Part shown: piece after piece, positions 43,945 to 55,472 of the stretch
How the letters are laid out: each line of letters begins with the position of its first letter
How positions within the stretch are numbered: position 1 is the stretch's first letter
NCBI GenBank assembly: GCA_940337035.1
Contig: CALNHX010007595.1
Location: 1-64,000 of the forward strand
Origin: Agriotes lineatus
Taxonomy: Eukaryota > Arthropoda > Insecta > Coleoptera > Elateridae
Length of the DNA: 64,000 bases
Reading direction: 5' to 3'
Translations under genes and position numbers: made by a program
Notes under the pieces: model-generated
Database searches by the model: none
The model's input: only the letters and a program-made list of their open reading frames with translations
Told to the model about the DNA's origin: nothing

Positions 43945-45178
43945 TTTTGAGATTACTGCTTCAGGCAAGTAATATTCCAACTTATTACGTATATATCTTG
44001 CATTAACGAATCATTGAATGAAACTACGTCCGTAGCGTAATAAGATATATGTTGTAATTTATTTGTTGATGCGTCACATTAACAACCAAATCCGGTGACG
44101 CGATCATAATATTATTCCCCCCTCCTTCTCTAAAAGGGGTTTGTGGACGCCAAGTAGAAAAACTAATATAATCATGGATGCCATTAGTAGGATTATACTT
44201 AGCAACAAAACCTCTCGGATTTTGCAACAATCCTTAATAATATAATAACAATAATAATAGTAATACCAATAACAGCAATAATAAATAACAAATCATGATA
44301 ACACAACACTAATACTAAAACTGCCACTGGTTGCACGAGTCCGCGTCGTTGATTCCAGGTTTAGAAATGAAAGCTGAAAAGAGAGAAAAACGACAAGTGC
44401 ATGCATGAAAAATAAAAAAAAGCCACGTACAAATATACAAACGGAAGTTTGGAAGCCTATATCAATCTAAAAAGTAGGCGGATTTCAGCCGATCAAAACT
44501 CATCGTCCCGGCAATGCCTTCCAGCGACAAGTATTTATCTGTGCGCTGACAGACTTTAAAAAGGCCTAAGTAATTAGGTTTGATACCCCTAGTGTGCGTA
44601 CTATTTACACGTGTGTGCATAAACCAAAAAGTTTGTGGATTTGTATGTTACGATAAGGGCAGTTTCTTGTGAAGGATAATATCTGCCCGTTGGTATATCG
44701 CTTGAAACGAAGGTTGACGTTAGGATATCGGACAGTTGACTGGAATTATTGTCGTCGAATAAATCGTTTAGCAATCTAAGAGACGACCCATATAAATATT
44801 TCAGCAGGAGAAGCTTGCAACTTTGCTGTAATTCTGGGCCTAAGGAATAAAAGGATCCATAGGAGTCTATCTGGACAAGAATCTGTATCTGTCGAATTTA
44901 CAGCTTCTTTTAATGTGCGATTAAAGCGTTTCATAATTCCCTGGCTAATTGGATGATATGCGTTGGAGCGGATATTTTTAGTCTCTGATAAGAAGTCACC
45001 AATTTTGAGATTACTGGTTCAGGCGAGTAATCTCCCAATTTATAACGTATATATCTTGCATTAGCGGAGCACTGAATAAAACTACGTGCGTAGCACAAGA
45101 AGATATGTTGTAACTTGTTTGTTTTTGGTTTGATGCGTCACCTTAACAACCAAACCCGGTGACGCGATCGTAACATTA
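43945..45178 (-). mobile_element. Internally deleted LTR retrotransposon
   Basis: Two direct repeats of about 170-175 bp (43,945-44,114 and 45,003-45,178) share TTTTGAGATTACT, ATATATCTTGCATTA and GGTGACGCGATC. Read on the minus strand, the LTR starts about TGTTACGATCGCGTCACCGG and ends AGTAATCTCAAAA. A polypurine tract GAGAAGGAGGGGGG precedes the 3' LTR (44,116-44,134). Between the LTRs are only about 890 bp carrying the end of an integrase. Gag, protease, RT and RNase H are deleted. The LTRs have diverged clearly, so the copy is old. Confidence 0.8.
44774..44998 (-). pseudogene. Retroelement integrase C-terminal fragment
   Basis: An open minus-strand stretch reading NIRSNAYHPISQGIMKRFNR, TLKEAV and then SPAEIFIW, which matches the third catalytic block of retroelement integrases (AYHP..NG..ER..R.LK) and the SPAE region. 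The catalytic Glu of the ER pair is Lys here (IMKRF), so the enzyme would be inactive. The frame starts directly behind the 5' LTR. Confidence 0.8.
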
Positions 45179-46084
45179 CCTTTTCACCTCTACTTATACT
45201 GCCTTAAAATTGTAAATCGGTTTTATTCTAAGTGACGTTTATTAAAATAATCTTGGAAACACTCAATAACATCGGGGTGCACTGTTCTTTTCCAATAAAT
45301 TTGTTGCTTGTTTGCAGTTACGGTGAATTATTGTAATAAAGCGGGCATTTTATTTAATATTAATAATAATAATAAAGTCTTTTATTCATAAGACGAGATT
45401 TACCATTACTGTTTCTAAACCTAATTATGACAAAAATATAAATAATTATTATTCTGACTTCAGATCTGCTATCTGTAAGTCAAGATTTAAACTAAAACTA
45501 GTGCATTCACTAAATCAAAATAATAATAAATCTATTTATTTATGTAATTTTCAATTAATACATAAAAAGGAGTTTGGTTAGACCAACCTTCAACTCCTCC
45601 TGTTTAACTAAAAGTATTAATTATCATAATTTCTTAACACAAACAAATTCATAGACATTTTCTAACTGCTTAATAGTACATTTTTAGCTTAAGTGTAGAT
45701 GCATTTAAGTTAATAAAACTAATAAATCTATTAATGAGTACAGGCGCAACATAAAGAACATCATTTTTAAAATAGAAATCGGATTTAATGGATCACTTAT
45801 AGTAGGGTCAGGGTGCTATACAGTGTAATGATTAAAATTAAGTGTTTTTGTTGGAAATTCCTAGCCATAACACAAAAATTGCGACAGGGCTATAGAACCA
45901 ATAGCATTTTTCATTTTGCCTTAATGGTTGAGTTAAAAAGAAACAAGAGAAGCGCTAAATAATTAATTTTCAGAAGTGCAAACATTTATTATTATTAAGA
46001 AACAGTTATTTACACACATTAAGATGAATGCCACAATTGGAACAATTGCGTAATGCAGCGTATTTTCGGTAGTAGCTTATATAG
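45179..46084. other. AT-rich stretch, no gene seen
   Basis: No gene recognised. A hairpin AGGAGTTTGGTTAGACCAACC..AACTCCT lies near 45,568-45,598. Confidence 0.4.
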
Positions 46085-46609
46085 CTACCGACGATTAACT
46101 TTCGTTTTAGTATTCGGAATATGTATGAGCCGTGAGTTGCTAATTTCTTCAATGTCTTCCACTAACAATTTGCAGAGCTCTTCTCGCTGATAGGCTCTAA
46201 ATAATCTAAAAATGGTTGCGACTTTAACCGCCAGGTATATATCATTTGCAGCTTCGTTTACAACCCTTTCGACTTGTTCAATTGCAAGAATTTGTGATTT
46301 TGTAGGACTATATCCTTTATTTTTGCATTTTGAAAACGCCACCACCTTATGGTACTTGCTTACATGAACACCATTTTTGTTGAGCAGACTTGATTTTACC
46401 ATTGAAAACTTGAACTACAAAGGTGAAGATTTCCATATTTTCTATTTCTCTTCTACCTAAACTAAAAACACACGTTCACTTAAGTTGTCTTCTACATTCT
46501 TCATTCTTCATCAGTCCATGAAGTTAGTATACGCAATATCGTACTGCTGACGCAATTTTGTAGACAGGAATTCCAATGTGGCTCTTTTTGCAGCCTCATC
46601 AACATCCAT
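46085..46609 (-). pseudogene. Crypton-type tyrosine recombinase, internally deleted
   Basis: Cryptons move by a tyrosine recombinase. On the minus strand the SAM-like core-binding part starts MDVDEAAKRATLEFLSTKLR (46,609), followed by a stop after NFMD, then EDNLSERVFLV, IWKSSPL.FKFSMVKSSLL and the open part 46,402-46,085 with GYSPTKSQILAIEQVERVVN and AYQREELCKLLVEDI, where the Arg fits the first catalytic Arg. After KVNRR the text jumps to LRNCSNCGIHLN, resembling the family's extreme C-terminus. The HxxR and Tyr parts are deleted. The block order matches insect Crypton-derived proteins that I know. Confidence 0.75.
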
Positions 46610-46959
46610 AGAAATGGATACCCCATAACTTTCAAGTGGAACATTTCTTCATTGTCAGACGTTTTAAACAAAATTTTAAATAATCGTTTGTAAACAAGTC
46701 TATCGGCAACCGTACCGTCATTTAGTTACAATTTCACAACTTACACGATTCCTGTGTAAAAATCGAAAAATGTGACAAGAATGTCAAATTATATATTTTC
46801 GATTTATCTATTTTGTTACTAAATCCAGATAGTGATATAAAAACATTTGTGTAATATACATGTTAAAAGTGATTTTATTTTGTTCGTGGGGTTGCTCCAC
46901 TCGTTTCTCAAGCTTCTCCACTTACAGAAAAAAATGTCACTTTTACAACTTATTCTTCT
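46610..46959. other. No gene seen
   Basis: AT-rich flank of the Crypton-type fragment; nothing recognised. Confidence 0.4.
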
Positions 46960-47620
46960 TCTTTAGCAGCCTTTCTTTCTCGACTCTTGGATATAGGCCT
47001 CCCCTTGTCTCTTCCATTATGATCTTTCTTGAGCTATATAGTACCATCTAGTTCAGCTTTTCCTCGTATGTTGTTTATCCAGCGCCTTTTTGGTCTTTCG
47101 ACGCCTCGTCTATGTCCTGCCCACTGCCATTTTTAGTTTTTTTGTCGTTGTTATCACATCTTCTACTTTGGTTTTTCTTCTAATTTCTTCATTTTCGATG
47201 TGGTCGCTAAGGCTTATCCCCAATATAATTCTTTTGATAGCTCTATGTGTTTCTCTTACTTTATTGGCGGACTGTACTGTTAAAGAGGTTATTTCCATAC
47301 GTCCATACGTCATCACAGGTAGTATGCAGACGTTAAAAACTTTCCTTTTTAGGTTAATTGGAATGTTAAGGTCTTCCAGTATGTATCCCAATTTTCCAGT
47401 GGCTGCCCGGTTCATGTGAACTCGTCTATCTATTTCGGCGGTTTTATTTTCTTTCCTTAGCTTTATCAAGTGTCCTAAGTATATATATTCTTGACATTTT
47501 CAATATGGTTTCCGTCTACTACTATCCCCGTTACTTCTCCAGGAGATAATATTTTTGTTTTTTCTAAATTTAGTTCAAGTCCTATTGCTGTCGACGCCAT
47601 AAACTACTATTTTTACATAA
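46960..47620 (-). pseudogene. LINE RT 3' fragment (minus)
   Basis: Read from about 47,600: LELNLEKTKIL, then IVVDGNHIENV (a frame break at about 47,490), AEIDRRVHMNRAATGKLGYI, NLKRKVFNVCILPVMTYG (47,330), RETHRAIKRIILGISLSDHI and RRKTKVEDV. After a stop it continues to WKRQGEAYIQESRKKG (about 46,970). This is the thumb and C-terminal region of a non-LTR RT; the VFNxCILPVxTYG block is diagnostic. 5'-truncated; carries stops. Confidence 0.82.
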
Positions 47621-47638
47621 TACAATATTAACCTACTC

Positions 47639-47779
47639 ATGACTAGGGTGCCTTGATGTCAGTTTGACGTAAACTACCTTTACCAGGGTGCGGAAAGATC
47701 GTTGTCCCCTGTCACTCTAAAGTGCCGCACCCCGGTAAAGGATAAATACGTCAAATTGACATTAAGGCACCCTAGTCAT
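47639..47779. mobile_element. Foldback MITE, 141 bp
   Basis: Nearly perfect hairpin: ATGACTAGGGTGCCTTGATG at the left pairs with its complement at the right, continuing through TTTGACGTA and CCTTTACC.GGGTGCGG. The loop is about 30 bp. It lies between two LINE fragments of opposite orientation. Confidence 0.88.
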
Positions 47780-47984
47780 AATTCCTTCTTTTGAAGTGCT
47801 GTCAAACAGCGAAGACGTTAGTCGTTTGTTGTTATAGGCAATGGCTAGTTTATCTTTGCACATATTTTGTTAACATCATATAGTCAAAGAGTATTATCTT
47901 TAGACCAATGATATTTTTAAGTACTACGAAATTGAACACGTTGTGCACTTGCAGTATTTCAATCAGTGGAAATTGACTTAGTAG

Positions 47985-48530
47985 GCATAAGAAGTATTTG
48001 GAAGTGTTTAGAAGAATTGCATTGGTCAATGGAACTAATCAATGTTACCACAAGTACCTACAAAACAATAAAAGCAAAAGTATAAATAGCAAGAAGAAGA
48101 TCATACGGTTTCAGAATAGTAAGAGGAATAAAACAAGAAGATCGTCTAACGCTAATATACATACAGAAACTTAGAACCGGTAAAGATAAATAATTCAATG
48201 TACGGCGATGTGTGATAACAGATGATACAGATAACAATAACAATAAACAAGAAATTAGAGAAATGTCAAAACAGAGCAATAAAATGGAAAGAGATCAAAT
48301 TAGAAATAGTAAGAATATTTGAGTATTTGCTAAACATAATTGCTAACCAAAGAAAGATAGAGGCATAATTAACGAATAGAGTTAGGAGGGGAACCAAGAT
48401 ATATTATGCATAAAATATATCAATACTAGGAAAAAAAGAGAATAGGTATATAAAAAGTGAAATTAGGTATAATATGTACATTCACCACTGTCTTATAAGT
48501 TAGCTAGAACTACATACTTCAGAAAAAGCA
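47985..48530 (+). pseudogene. LINE RT fragment (plus), heavily decayed
   Basis: Traces of an RT: ELINVTTSTYKTIKAKV, then YGFRIVRGIKQEDRL in the place of the usual G.RQGDPLSP block, IYIQKLRTG, and far downstream VRRGTKIYYA and SILGKKENRYIKSEIRYNMY. Stops and frame changes throughout. The RT catalytic box itself was not found. Confidence 0.6.
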
Positions 48531-49179
48531 TGAGAGTAAAATTAGCTATAAAAGTGACACATACCGAGTGTTCCACTTAAGGTGCGAATATAGGGAAATA
48601 GCATGGGAAGTCGTATATATGCAGATTCCTGCTTGCCGCTTGAATTGATAGGATTTATAGTGGTATCAATCGAAAGAGAATTGAATTGAATTTCTTGCTC
48701 GTTCAAGATAGAAATAGCTTAAAAACTGTAATAAATGTTTTGTATTTTATTCCCAAAAAACAGACCAGCCATGATCAAATTTGTTTATGCCCAAATAAAT
48801 GTTATTTTCTGTCAGTTATCAATTCACGTATTTACCTAATTACTGTGAATAATAATGTTGAATGTTCCAATGAAGAGAGGGTATTTATTATCAAAACATT
48901 TTACTTTTGCTTTTCTGTTAGTTAAGCTGGGTGCTGACTTGAGCATTTTTACGTGAATGAACGGCTTGCGCTCACACACGTTTATTCGCGAAAATTTAAA
49001 AATGTACACAATAGGTTTTGTTTGTGCGCCCAAATATCCGCTCCAGTGTGCATTAATAACTTGTGCTGTATGTGTGTGATGTGACAAGGAGAAATGTCTC
49101 AAATAAATATAACAGTTGCAAGTGAGAATTTATTGTAATGCACTGTATTTTAAAAAACAAAAACATCCAAACGATAGTG
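48531..49179. other. No gene seen
   Basis: AT-rich. Overlapping short open frames on both strands without a motif. Confidence 0.4.
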
Positions 49180-49416
49180 GACTATGCATTTTTTGGTCAC
49201 TTCATAAACTTCCATTTTCAAATTATTTCCAATCATATCCCATGCATCTACTTTTTTGTTTCTATGAAAGCGAAATTGATGTTTAGCATCCCATAATAAT
49301 ATGGGATGTTTCTCATATTCATCAGTTAATTGTAGAATCAATTCATTGCTCCATTCCATGGCCGATCCGTAGATTGGTATAATATAATAATGATGTTTGC
49401 GCGCCCGAATAAGCAC
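49180..49416 (-). pseudogene. MADF-domain fragment
   Basis: The minus-strand reading MEWSNELILQLTDEYEKHPI, LLWDAKHQFRFHRNKKVDAW and MIGNNLKMEV is the front two thirds of a MADF DNA-binding domain (W..LI..Y..P.LWD..HP.....K..AW). It has no BESS part and stops at about 49,150. Such fragments come from transposon-associated MADF genes or from host MADF factors. It lies head to head with a LINE fragment and not close to any transposase. Confidence 0.7.
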
Positions 49417-49529
49417 AACCTAAACGTTGCTTAAACACGTCCAAACTGAGCACACAAGTTCTTTGCTGAAATCGCAGAAACCGACAAGCGATGGATTGTG
49501 TTCGTGCGTGTTGAGGCGTACGCGCGTAC

Positions 49530-50010
49530 ACACAAAAACAAAATCCATGGTAATGAGCAAGAATCCAAATGACCAAATTAACTTTATTATACAGATTGCG
49601 GCAGGCAACTAGGACCATAACAAAAGCAAGAGGACTTTACATGTGGCCGTAATTATTGTGTTTAACAAACGAACAATCAATGTACGATAGCGGTAGGTCG
49701 TTATGATCATTATAAATACTATAGTATGTATATTCGATTTTTAAATTTTTGAAATACAATTACCGCCACATGTAAGGTCCCCTTGCTTTTGCTATGGTCC
49801 TAGTTGCCTGCCGCAATCTGTATATGGTCACCGTATCAAAAAGTTTCCAAATTTCGATATCTTGGAAGTTGGGGGACGGAAAACACTGACCCAGATTTAG
49901 AGATATGTAAGAGAATAAAAACTGCCAGATCAACTTTTAATATGAAGTTTAACCAATCGAAGCTTAAACCTGGCCTGACGCTACAGATTTATCAAGTATA
50001 TAAATAGGTA
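49530..50010 (+). pseudogene. LINE RT fragment split by a MITE
   Basis: TKSMVMSKNPNDQINFII ends at about 49,590 and the RT continues after a 229-bp insertion as KVSKFRYLGSWGTEN, DLEICKRIKTARSTFNMKFN. KT..MVxSK and FxYLGS.xT..xxxxxEIxxRIxxARxxF are the RT thumb region of non-LTR retrotransposons. A frame change occurs near 49,870. Confidence 0.78.
49592..49820. mobile_element. Foldback MITE in a LINE, 229 bp
   Basis: Arms of about 63 bp: CAGATTGCGGCAGGCAACTA at 49,592 and its complement ending 49,820, four mismatches in the arms. The flanks share TATA, a possible target duplication. It interrupts the RT reading, so it is younger than that LINE copy. Confidence 0.9.
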
Positions 50011-50339
50011 TCACAAATATTACCATATAGTTTTAGTTTTGAATATTGCCTCCGTCAGGGCTGATTAAAAATTATAATTATTTTAATTTGTTTTTATTGT
50101 AATTATAATGGTTTGTTGTCCTCTATATTCTACCCATTGGCAACGTATTTAACTTAATGCTCCGGCTAGCTATTTGAGACTCCAATATCTGCAGTGGTTG
50201 GATTGCAACACAGTATAAAATTTATCTTAGTATAGCAAATGTTCAATTTCAACGAGTGACAGTTAACCTCAAATAGTGAATGTAAACAGAGCTCTTCGAA
50301 CACACACAAATCCAACGTAATTTTAACGCAAATCGTCCA
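50011..50339. other. AT-rich stretch, no gene seen
   Basis: Nothing recognised. Confidence 0.4.
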
Positions 50340-50830
50340 AAAATTAATAAATTTACCTCAGGTAAACAATACCAATGCAATTTAATGAATCAAGTTGTTT
50401 GGCTAACCTGTATTTGTTTTCTTTCACGTCATATGGCACGCCAACTGGCATCTGTTGCCTGCTCGCCAAATCCATTTCCGGTTTCTGCATAAAAAAGAGA
50501 CGCCAACCTCGTAATTTCCTTCTGTGACGTTTTTAGCGGCTGCTACCTGTCAGTAGACCACGAGCGAAGTCTTCCTCAGTTGTTGTACCTTGCTCTACAC
50601 CTATCGATGCCCCCAGGCTTCTTGAATCGGAATCGAAAGTTGGGCTCGTACTGGATCACGTTTGAAAGGAACGCCAACCTTGTACCTGCCTTCTGGAAAG
50701 GTTTTAGCTACTTCTGCCTTCTTGTAGACCACAAACAAGGGTTCCTCTAGACGCTGCACACTGCTTTCTTCTCTCAACTTCGGGACTTGCCAAAATGTAG
50801 CTTCAAGTCAAATACAAGTGGGCGAAGCTT
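50340..50830 (-). pseudogene. LTR-retrotransposon pol-like fragment (possibly BEL/Pao)
   Basis: On the minus strand an open reading ATFWQVPKLREESSVQRLEE, FVVYKKAEVAKTFPEG and RYKVGVPFKRDP resembles the region between protease and RT of BEL/Pao-type pol (FW..E......F..T....GRY.V.LPFK). A diverged second unit follows (KTSLVVY.QVAAAKNVTEG, NYEVGVSF), and perhaps a third (PVGVPYDVKENKYRLA), so the segment is tandemly duplicated with about 180-bp spacing. Stops follow each unit. No RT core was found. Confidence 0.4.
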
Positions 50831-53112
50831 CAGGTTTAATTTTGTCTGGGACTGAATTTTTTTCGAAATTAAGCACAACTGGGTTATATAAAACTCGACA
50901 ACTGGTAGAAATTATAAACTTTTATGTACGAAATCAATTCAAAACTGGTAGGCAATATTCCAAACAAGCTTTCGGCTTGCTGTCCCTAATAAACAACAAC
51001 AATTGACCATATGGGTCTCCATAGCAACAAGTTAACAATTGTTTTAAGTAATTTTTTACAATATATTTTCCTTAACTACTAAATTATTTTCTTAAATGTC
51101 ATTCTGGAACACTTTAACCGCGCTTTGGTTGCATTTTCTCACTTTTAGTTTAATAAACACTGATTTACAAGTTATTAGCACTTTATTGTAGTCTTGTATA
51201 ATTTACAGGTTGCTATTCAAATGCTCTTTGCATTCTTGTGCTCTCATACACTGCTTTATAACTCTTCAGATGCTGTAAGGGAAGACAGACGGTCGGCCTT
51301 ACCTTTTGGCGAAAGTTATATTGGTTATTTTGCCGGCTGGTAACTATCGGCCTAGTTGGGCTAGCTCGCCGCGAGGGTCGCAGGGTTCCAGCTATGCTGA
51401 AAGAGAATACAAAAAAAAAGAAAGGAGTGGGCGCCAGGTCCTAGACTCAGATCCAATTCCTTGTGCGGGACCTTACACAAGGTCGAAGATAAAAACCAGC
51501 AAGTCAAAAATAAGCAAATCAACAACCAATGAATAGATCACAGCTTTATTTTAAATATTGGTGGGTACTATAGTGCATATATATAAATCACAGCAGGCAG
51601 TAGGCAAAATTAGTTACAAGTAGCAAAGGCGATACTAGTACCTTTGTATATTTCTATCAACAACAAAGAAAACACACAGTATGCGACATGCAATAATAAA
51701 TATAAATATCAATATCGAGCAAACAGTAGCCCACGAGCAGTAATAACTATGACCTGTGAATGGGCTAACACATTAAAACATTGCGCGGTTAAAAACGGAG
51801 CGTAGCGAGTATTAAATTACAAAACAAAAATAGATTAATCTCTGTGAGGCAGGATATAGCAGGGCCAGGTTATGCAAGCGCTCAGCTGATGAGAAACCCC
51901 GAATATCAGCTCAGAAAGATTCTAAAGTAATTATTCCAAAATTTCTAATGTCAAAACTACCAGGGTATATCGCCATATAGTGACAGAGCAGTTTTCTCAG
52001 TGGAAATACATCAGGTACATAAATGAACGCTAAAGCAATCGCTTGAATAAACCTTCGGCAAACTTGTACCTACGTAAGGCTCGCAAATAAATTACAATAA
52101 CGCGGAAAAATCGCGAACGCCGCAAACAGAGTTCCGACAGAATAATTAACGGGTTCACGCGACTCCAAAGTAAGACAATCGGCTACCGTAATCGGTTCTC
52201 TAGCCACTATACGCTAAATATGACGTCAGACCTCAGCGACCGACATGCAAATGGCGTCGAAATAAACCTGAGGATATCGAGTAGTTACTGTTTTGTGATA
52301 TCGAGCAAACCGTAGGCAACATGCGGTAAGTACTGCCTTAAAACTGAAATACTAGCGCGGATGACCTAACATACAATTTGCAGGGGAGCTCAATGGGGCG
52401 CGGCGGCCGACAAGCCCCCAGCAGCAGCGGAACCACCTAAACAGGACTTTCGTAGGTTCCACGGAGACGCCGTGGTTCGGGGCCAATTCAAAACCGAAGG
52501 CTCCTACCGGGTTGAGCCGCAGAGCTGTCTATACCAATTCGGGTAAGCTCGATTAAAGATTCAATAAAGATCAGTAGCCTGCACAAAATGGGCGCTCGAA
52601 ATTTGCAATAGCCCTATCATAATAGCGCATTAAAATTATACAAAGGCATGCACTAACATCTAACTAGACGAAGCATTGCTATGCCAAAAATATCATACAT
52701 GCCCTATCTGTTAACGAGACGAGATTCTAATAACTAACTATAAGATTACACCAAGCACAAGGAGTGATAACTAAATCAGTTTTTTGCCTGTAGAAAAAAA
52801 CATGTCGGCTCCTAACCTGTGGCTTGCGGGGGGGGGGGGGCCGACGACGGCAGAAGCAACGGGGGTTCCGGCAGACACAGCGGGAGGCCCAGCGGACCGA
52901 GGAAGCGGTGATTGTGTCACAGGTGAGTGCAGTGCTACACCCTCTAGCGTAGCTCCCAGGAAATTGCAGAATTCCTTGACTACTCGCTAATTTCAGGAGC
53001 CCGAATCGACGATTTGGGTGCCCGCGGAGAGCAGCCGAACGAGGAATGCTAAGCCTCTTCAGATAGGAGTCCAACCTCTCGCAGGAAGCGTCCAAACTCT
53101 CCCAATATCGTG
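50831..53112. other. No confirmed gene
   Basis: 50.8-51.3 kb is AT-rich and may be the leader or LTR of the LTR-type fragment just downstream on the minus strand. 51.3-53.1 kb has higher GC and a poly-G run (about 52,829-52,840). A 145-codon minus-strand open frame at 52,727-53,164 is Cys/Arg/Pro-rich and partly made of the minisatellite; I do not regard it as a gene. Confidence 0.35.
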
Positions 53113-53213
53113 GCCGACAGGAAATGGCATCCCACAGTAAATGGTATCCGACAGTAAATGGCATCCGATAGTAAATCGAATCCCACAGGGAATCGTATCC
53201 GACAGGAAATGGC
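53113..53213. repeat. 17-bp minisatellite, about six units
   Basis: Imperfect units of the form ATCCGACAGGAAATGGC, with CCC/CCG and GTAAAT/GGAAAT variants. Confidence 0.85.
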
Positions 53214-54319
53214 TATAACGCACAACGCCCAAATAAGTCCCAAATAAGAAGAAACTGGCCTTAACTTACCTCACGCTGGAATTGAGCCAGAGGAAAGGGC
53301 AGAAACAATGCTGGCCTCAAACGAATCCGCAGTTGCAAAGGACGTAAGTATAACCAAATCAAATACGAACGTCTTAAGGGCACATGTGCTTTTTCAGATC
53401 CTCCGAAAAATCAAAACGGAGCTGAGCTATACTAATTAGCTCACAAATTTAAGCACACGGCCGAGGCACTAGCAGCCTGCACCAAGTTTAAAATGGGAAA
53501 AAGCTCAAAAATCCACCAGTTACCAGTTATCAAAACTTTCCAAAATTTTTGGGCCAGAAGATGCAAAAAAAACAGCCTGAAAAATTTGACTGCAAGAAAT
53601 TATATCCTTTATCTAGCAACAAATAGAATAGTGCAGAATAATTTGCAACAGGGGTTGCCTAAGCGCCATATACAAATATCTGTAGGAATATGACCAAAAT
53701 AAATTTAATTAGTAGAATATGGGTAATTATTCGAATAGTTGCTTACCAAACTGCTTGATAATTATAGGAAAATAACTAAAAATAAGATACAGCTAATTAT
53801 ACCTAGTTTAAAGCATGCAAAAATTGGCAAAAGTCAACCATAAATATTCAAGTTCAAAAATTCAGCTAGCGAAAGTTTAATACTACGGGGGACGCTCCAA
53901 AAATATCGTAACAATGCGTTATCGATTGTTGGCATTATGATATGAATACAGAACGCCGCATAAAACTTCTGTTAATCTTCTAAACACCTAAGTACTTAAG
54001 CAAATTTATTATCGTGTCTTGACGTTACACAATTAAACTGTGAGTCATCATAAATTACTTGCATTTACCACACCTACCACAAATAATAAAAAATATGCTG
54101 AACGCAACCCTGACGATACTGTTTCATTCAATTACTAACCTCTATTAATTAAATTACAGTTATTGCTAATCATGTCTTATGTAATTATCAATGTTTAGTA
54201 GTGACTTATTGTTGCAATAAACAGATTACCAATTATGGGCCTATTTGAATCTTGCTTTAGTTTTCGTATGTTATCAATGCAACTAGAATTGCTGTAAGCA
54301 TCATACCATTACAGTATAT
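53214..54319. other. No gene seen
   Basis: No coding region or clear repeat recognised. Confidence 0.4.
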
Positions 54320-54765
54320 ACAACACGGTTATATGGGGCTGAAACATGGACTCTGAAGAAAAACAAACACAGAAAAGTTACAAGCATTGGAGTTCTGGGT
54401 TTTCAGACGAATGTTGCGGATATCGTGAACAGAGCACGTCACCAACGAGGAGCTTCTTAGAAGAGTCGGTAGAGATAGTGAACTAATAAGAGAAATAAAA
54501 AGCTAAAAACCTCTTACCTTGGGCACATATACAGGAACAATAAGTAGCAGTTGCTTCAACTTCTTATGGAAGAGAAAATAGAAGGAAGAAGAGGTATAGG
54601 ACAAAGGAAATGCGCCTGGCTCAAGAATATCTCGGGCTGGACCCGATTGGAAACCCATTCGCTAATTAGAATAGAGAAAGACAAAGAAGAATTTGCCAAA
54701 GTTATTGCCAACCTTCAATAAGGAAGATGGCACCGTAAGAAGAAGAAAGAATTATGCCAAAAATA
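54320..54765 (+). pseudogene. LINE 3' fragment with AAG-rich tail
   Basis: Reads LYGAETWTLKKK, LQALEFWVFRRMLRISWTEH, VTNEELLRRVGRD, then after a stop YLGHIYRN, MEEKIEGRRGIGQRKCAWLK and FAKVIANLQ. This is the C-terminal domain of a non-LTR retrotransposon. It closes in a short AAGAAGAAAG tail at about 54,738, a likely 3' end. Confidence 0.82.
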
Positions 54766-55472
54766 CTGGTTTACAAATAATTTTGTTGGAGTTGAATTTT
54801 AACCGACGCTCTTTTGCAACGGTCTTTTGCAGAGAGAGAATTTGTTTCTGTTTATAAATAAAACAATTAATTAAAGATTGTAATGGCAACCAACAAATTG
54901 TAAGTAGTGCGTGATCTGTTTTATTCACATTTCAATTGTCAGATTAAACGTCAATTTTGCTCACTTTTTAGGTTCGAATCTTTTTTTAAGCAAAACAACT
55001 CTTGCAGTTCCACTAGCAATTTTAAAAGCTAGCTACAGCTATAATTGGTGTGAAGGTATGCAAATGCATTAATTATCACATCTCTTCTCTACTATTTTTG
55101 TCTAAGTAAAAACGTTATTAAGAACGATTCCGATCATATGAGTGATATAATTGTTTCAGATTCTTCTATGTGTTAAGATACTAACGTAATACTGTAAGAC
55201 AGTTAAGGAGTGAGCTTTATAAGAATTAACTTCCATTAATTGATAAATTCAGATTTTTTCGTCGTATTTCGTGCTAATCGAATTTGCAAGAACGGCTGGC
55301 CCGTTCGTTCGATTGTGGCCGGCGATTATTTAAGCTGAACTTTCCGCGAGGCCCGAAGAATTGGGTTTTGATAGAGCATTTTGTCTGCAGTATTATACCA
55401 ACCCCTGCATTTCCTTCTGGAGTAGCATTCTTGTGTATTATTCTGTAGTCATCACTCTAGAAGTCACATGTA
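54766..55472. other. No gene seen
   Basis: AT-rich; nothing recognised. Confidence 0.4.

Noticed and set aside
52727..53164. 145-codon minus-strand open frame
   Set aside because: Partly the 17-bp minisatellite and a poly-G run; amino acid content is extreme and no family is recognised.
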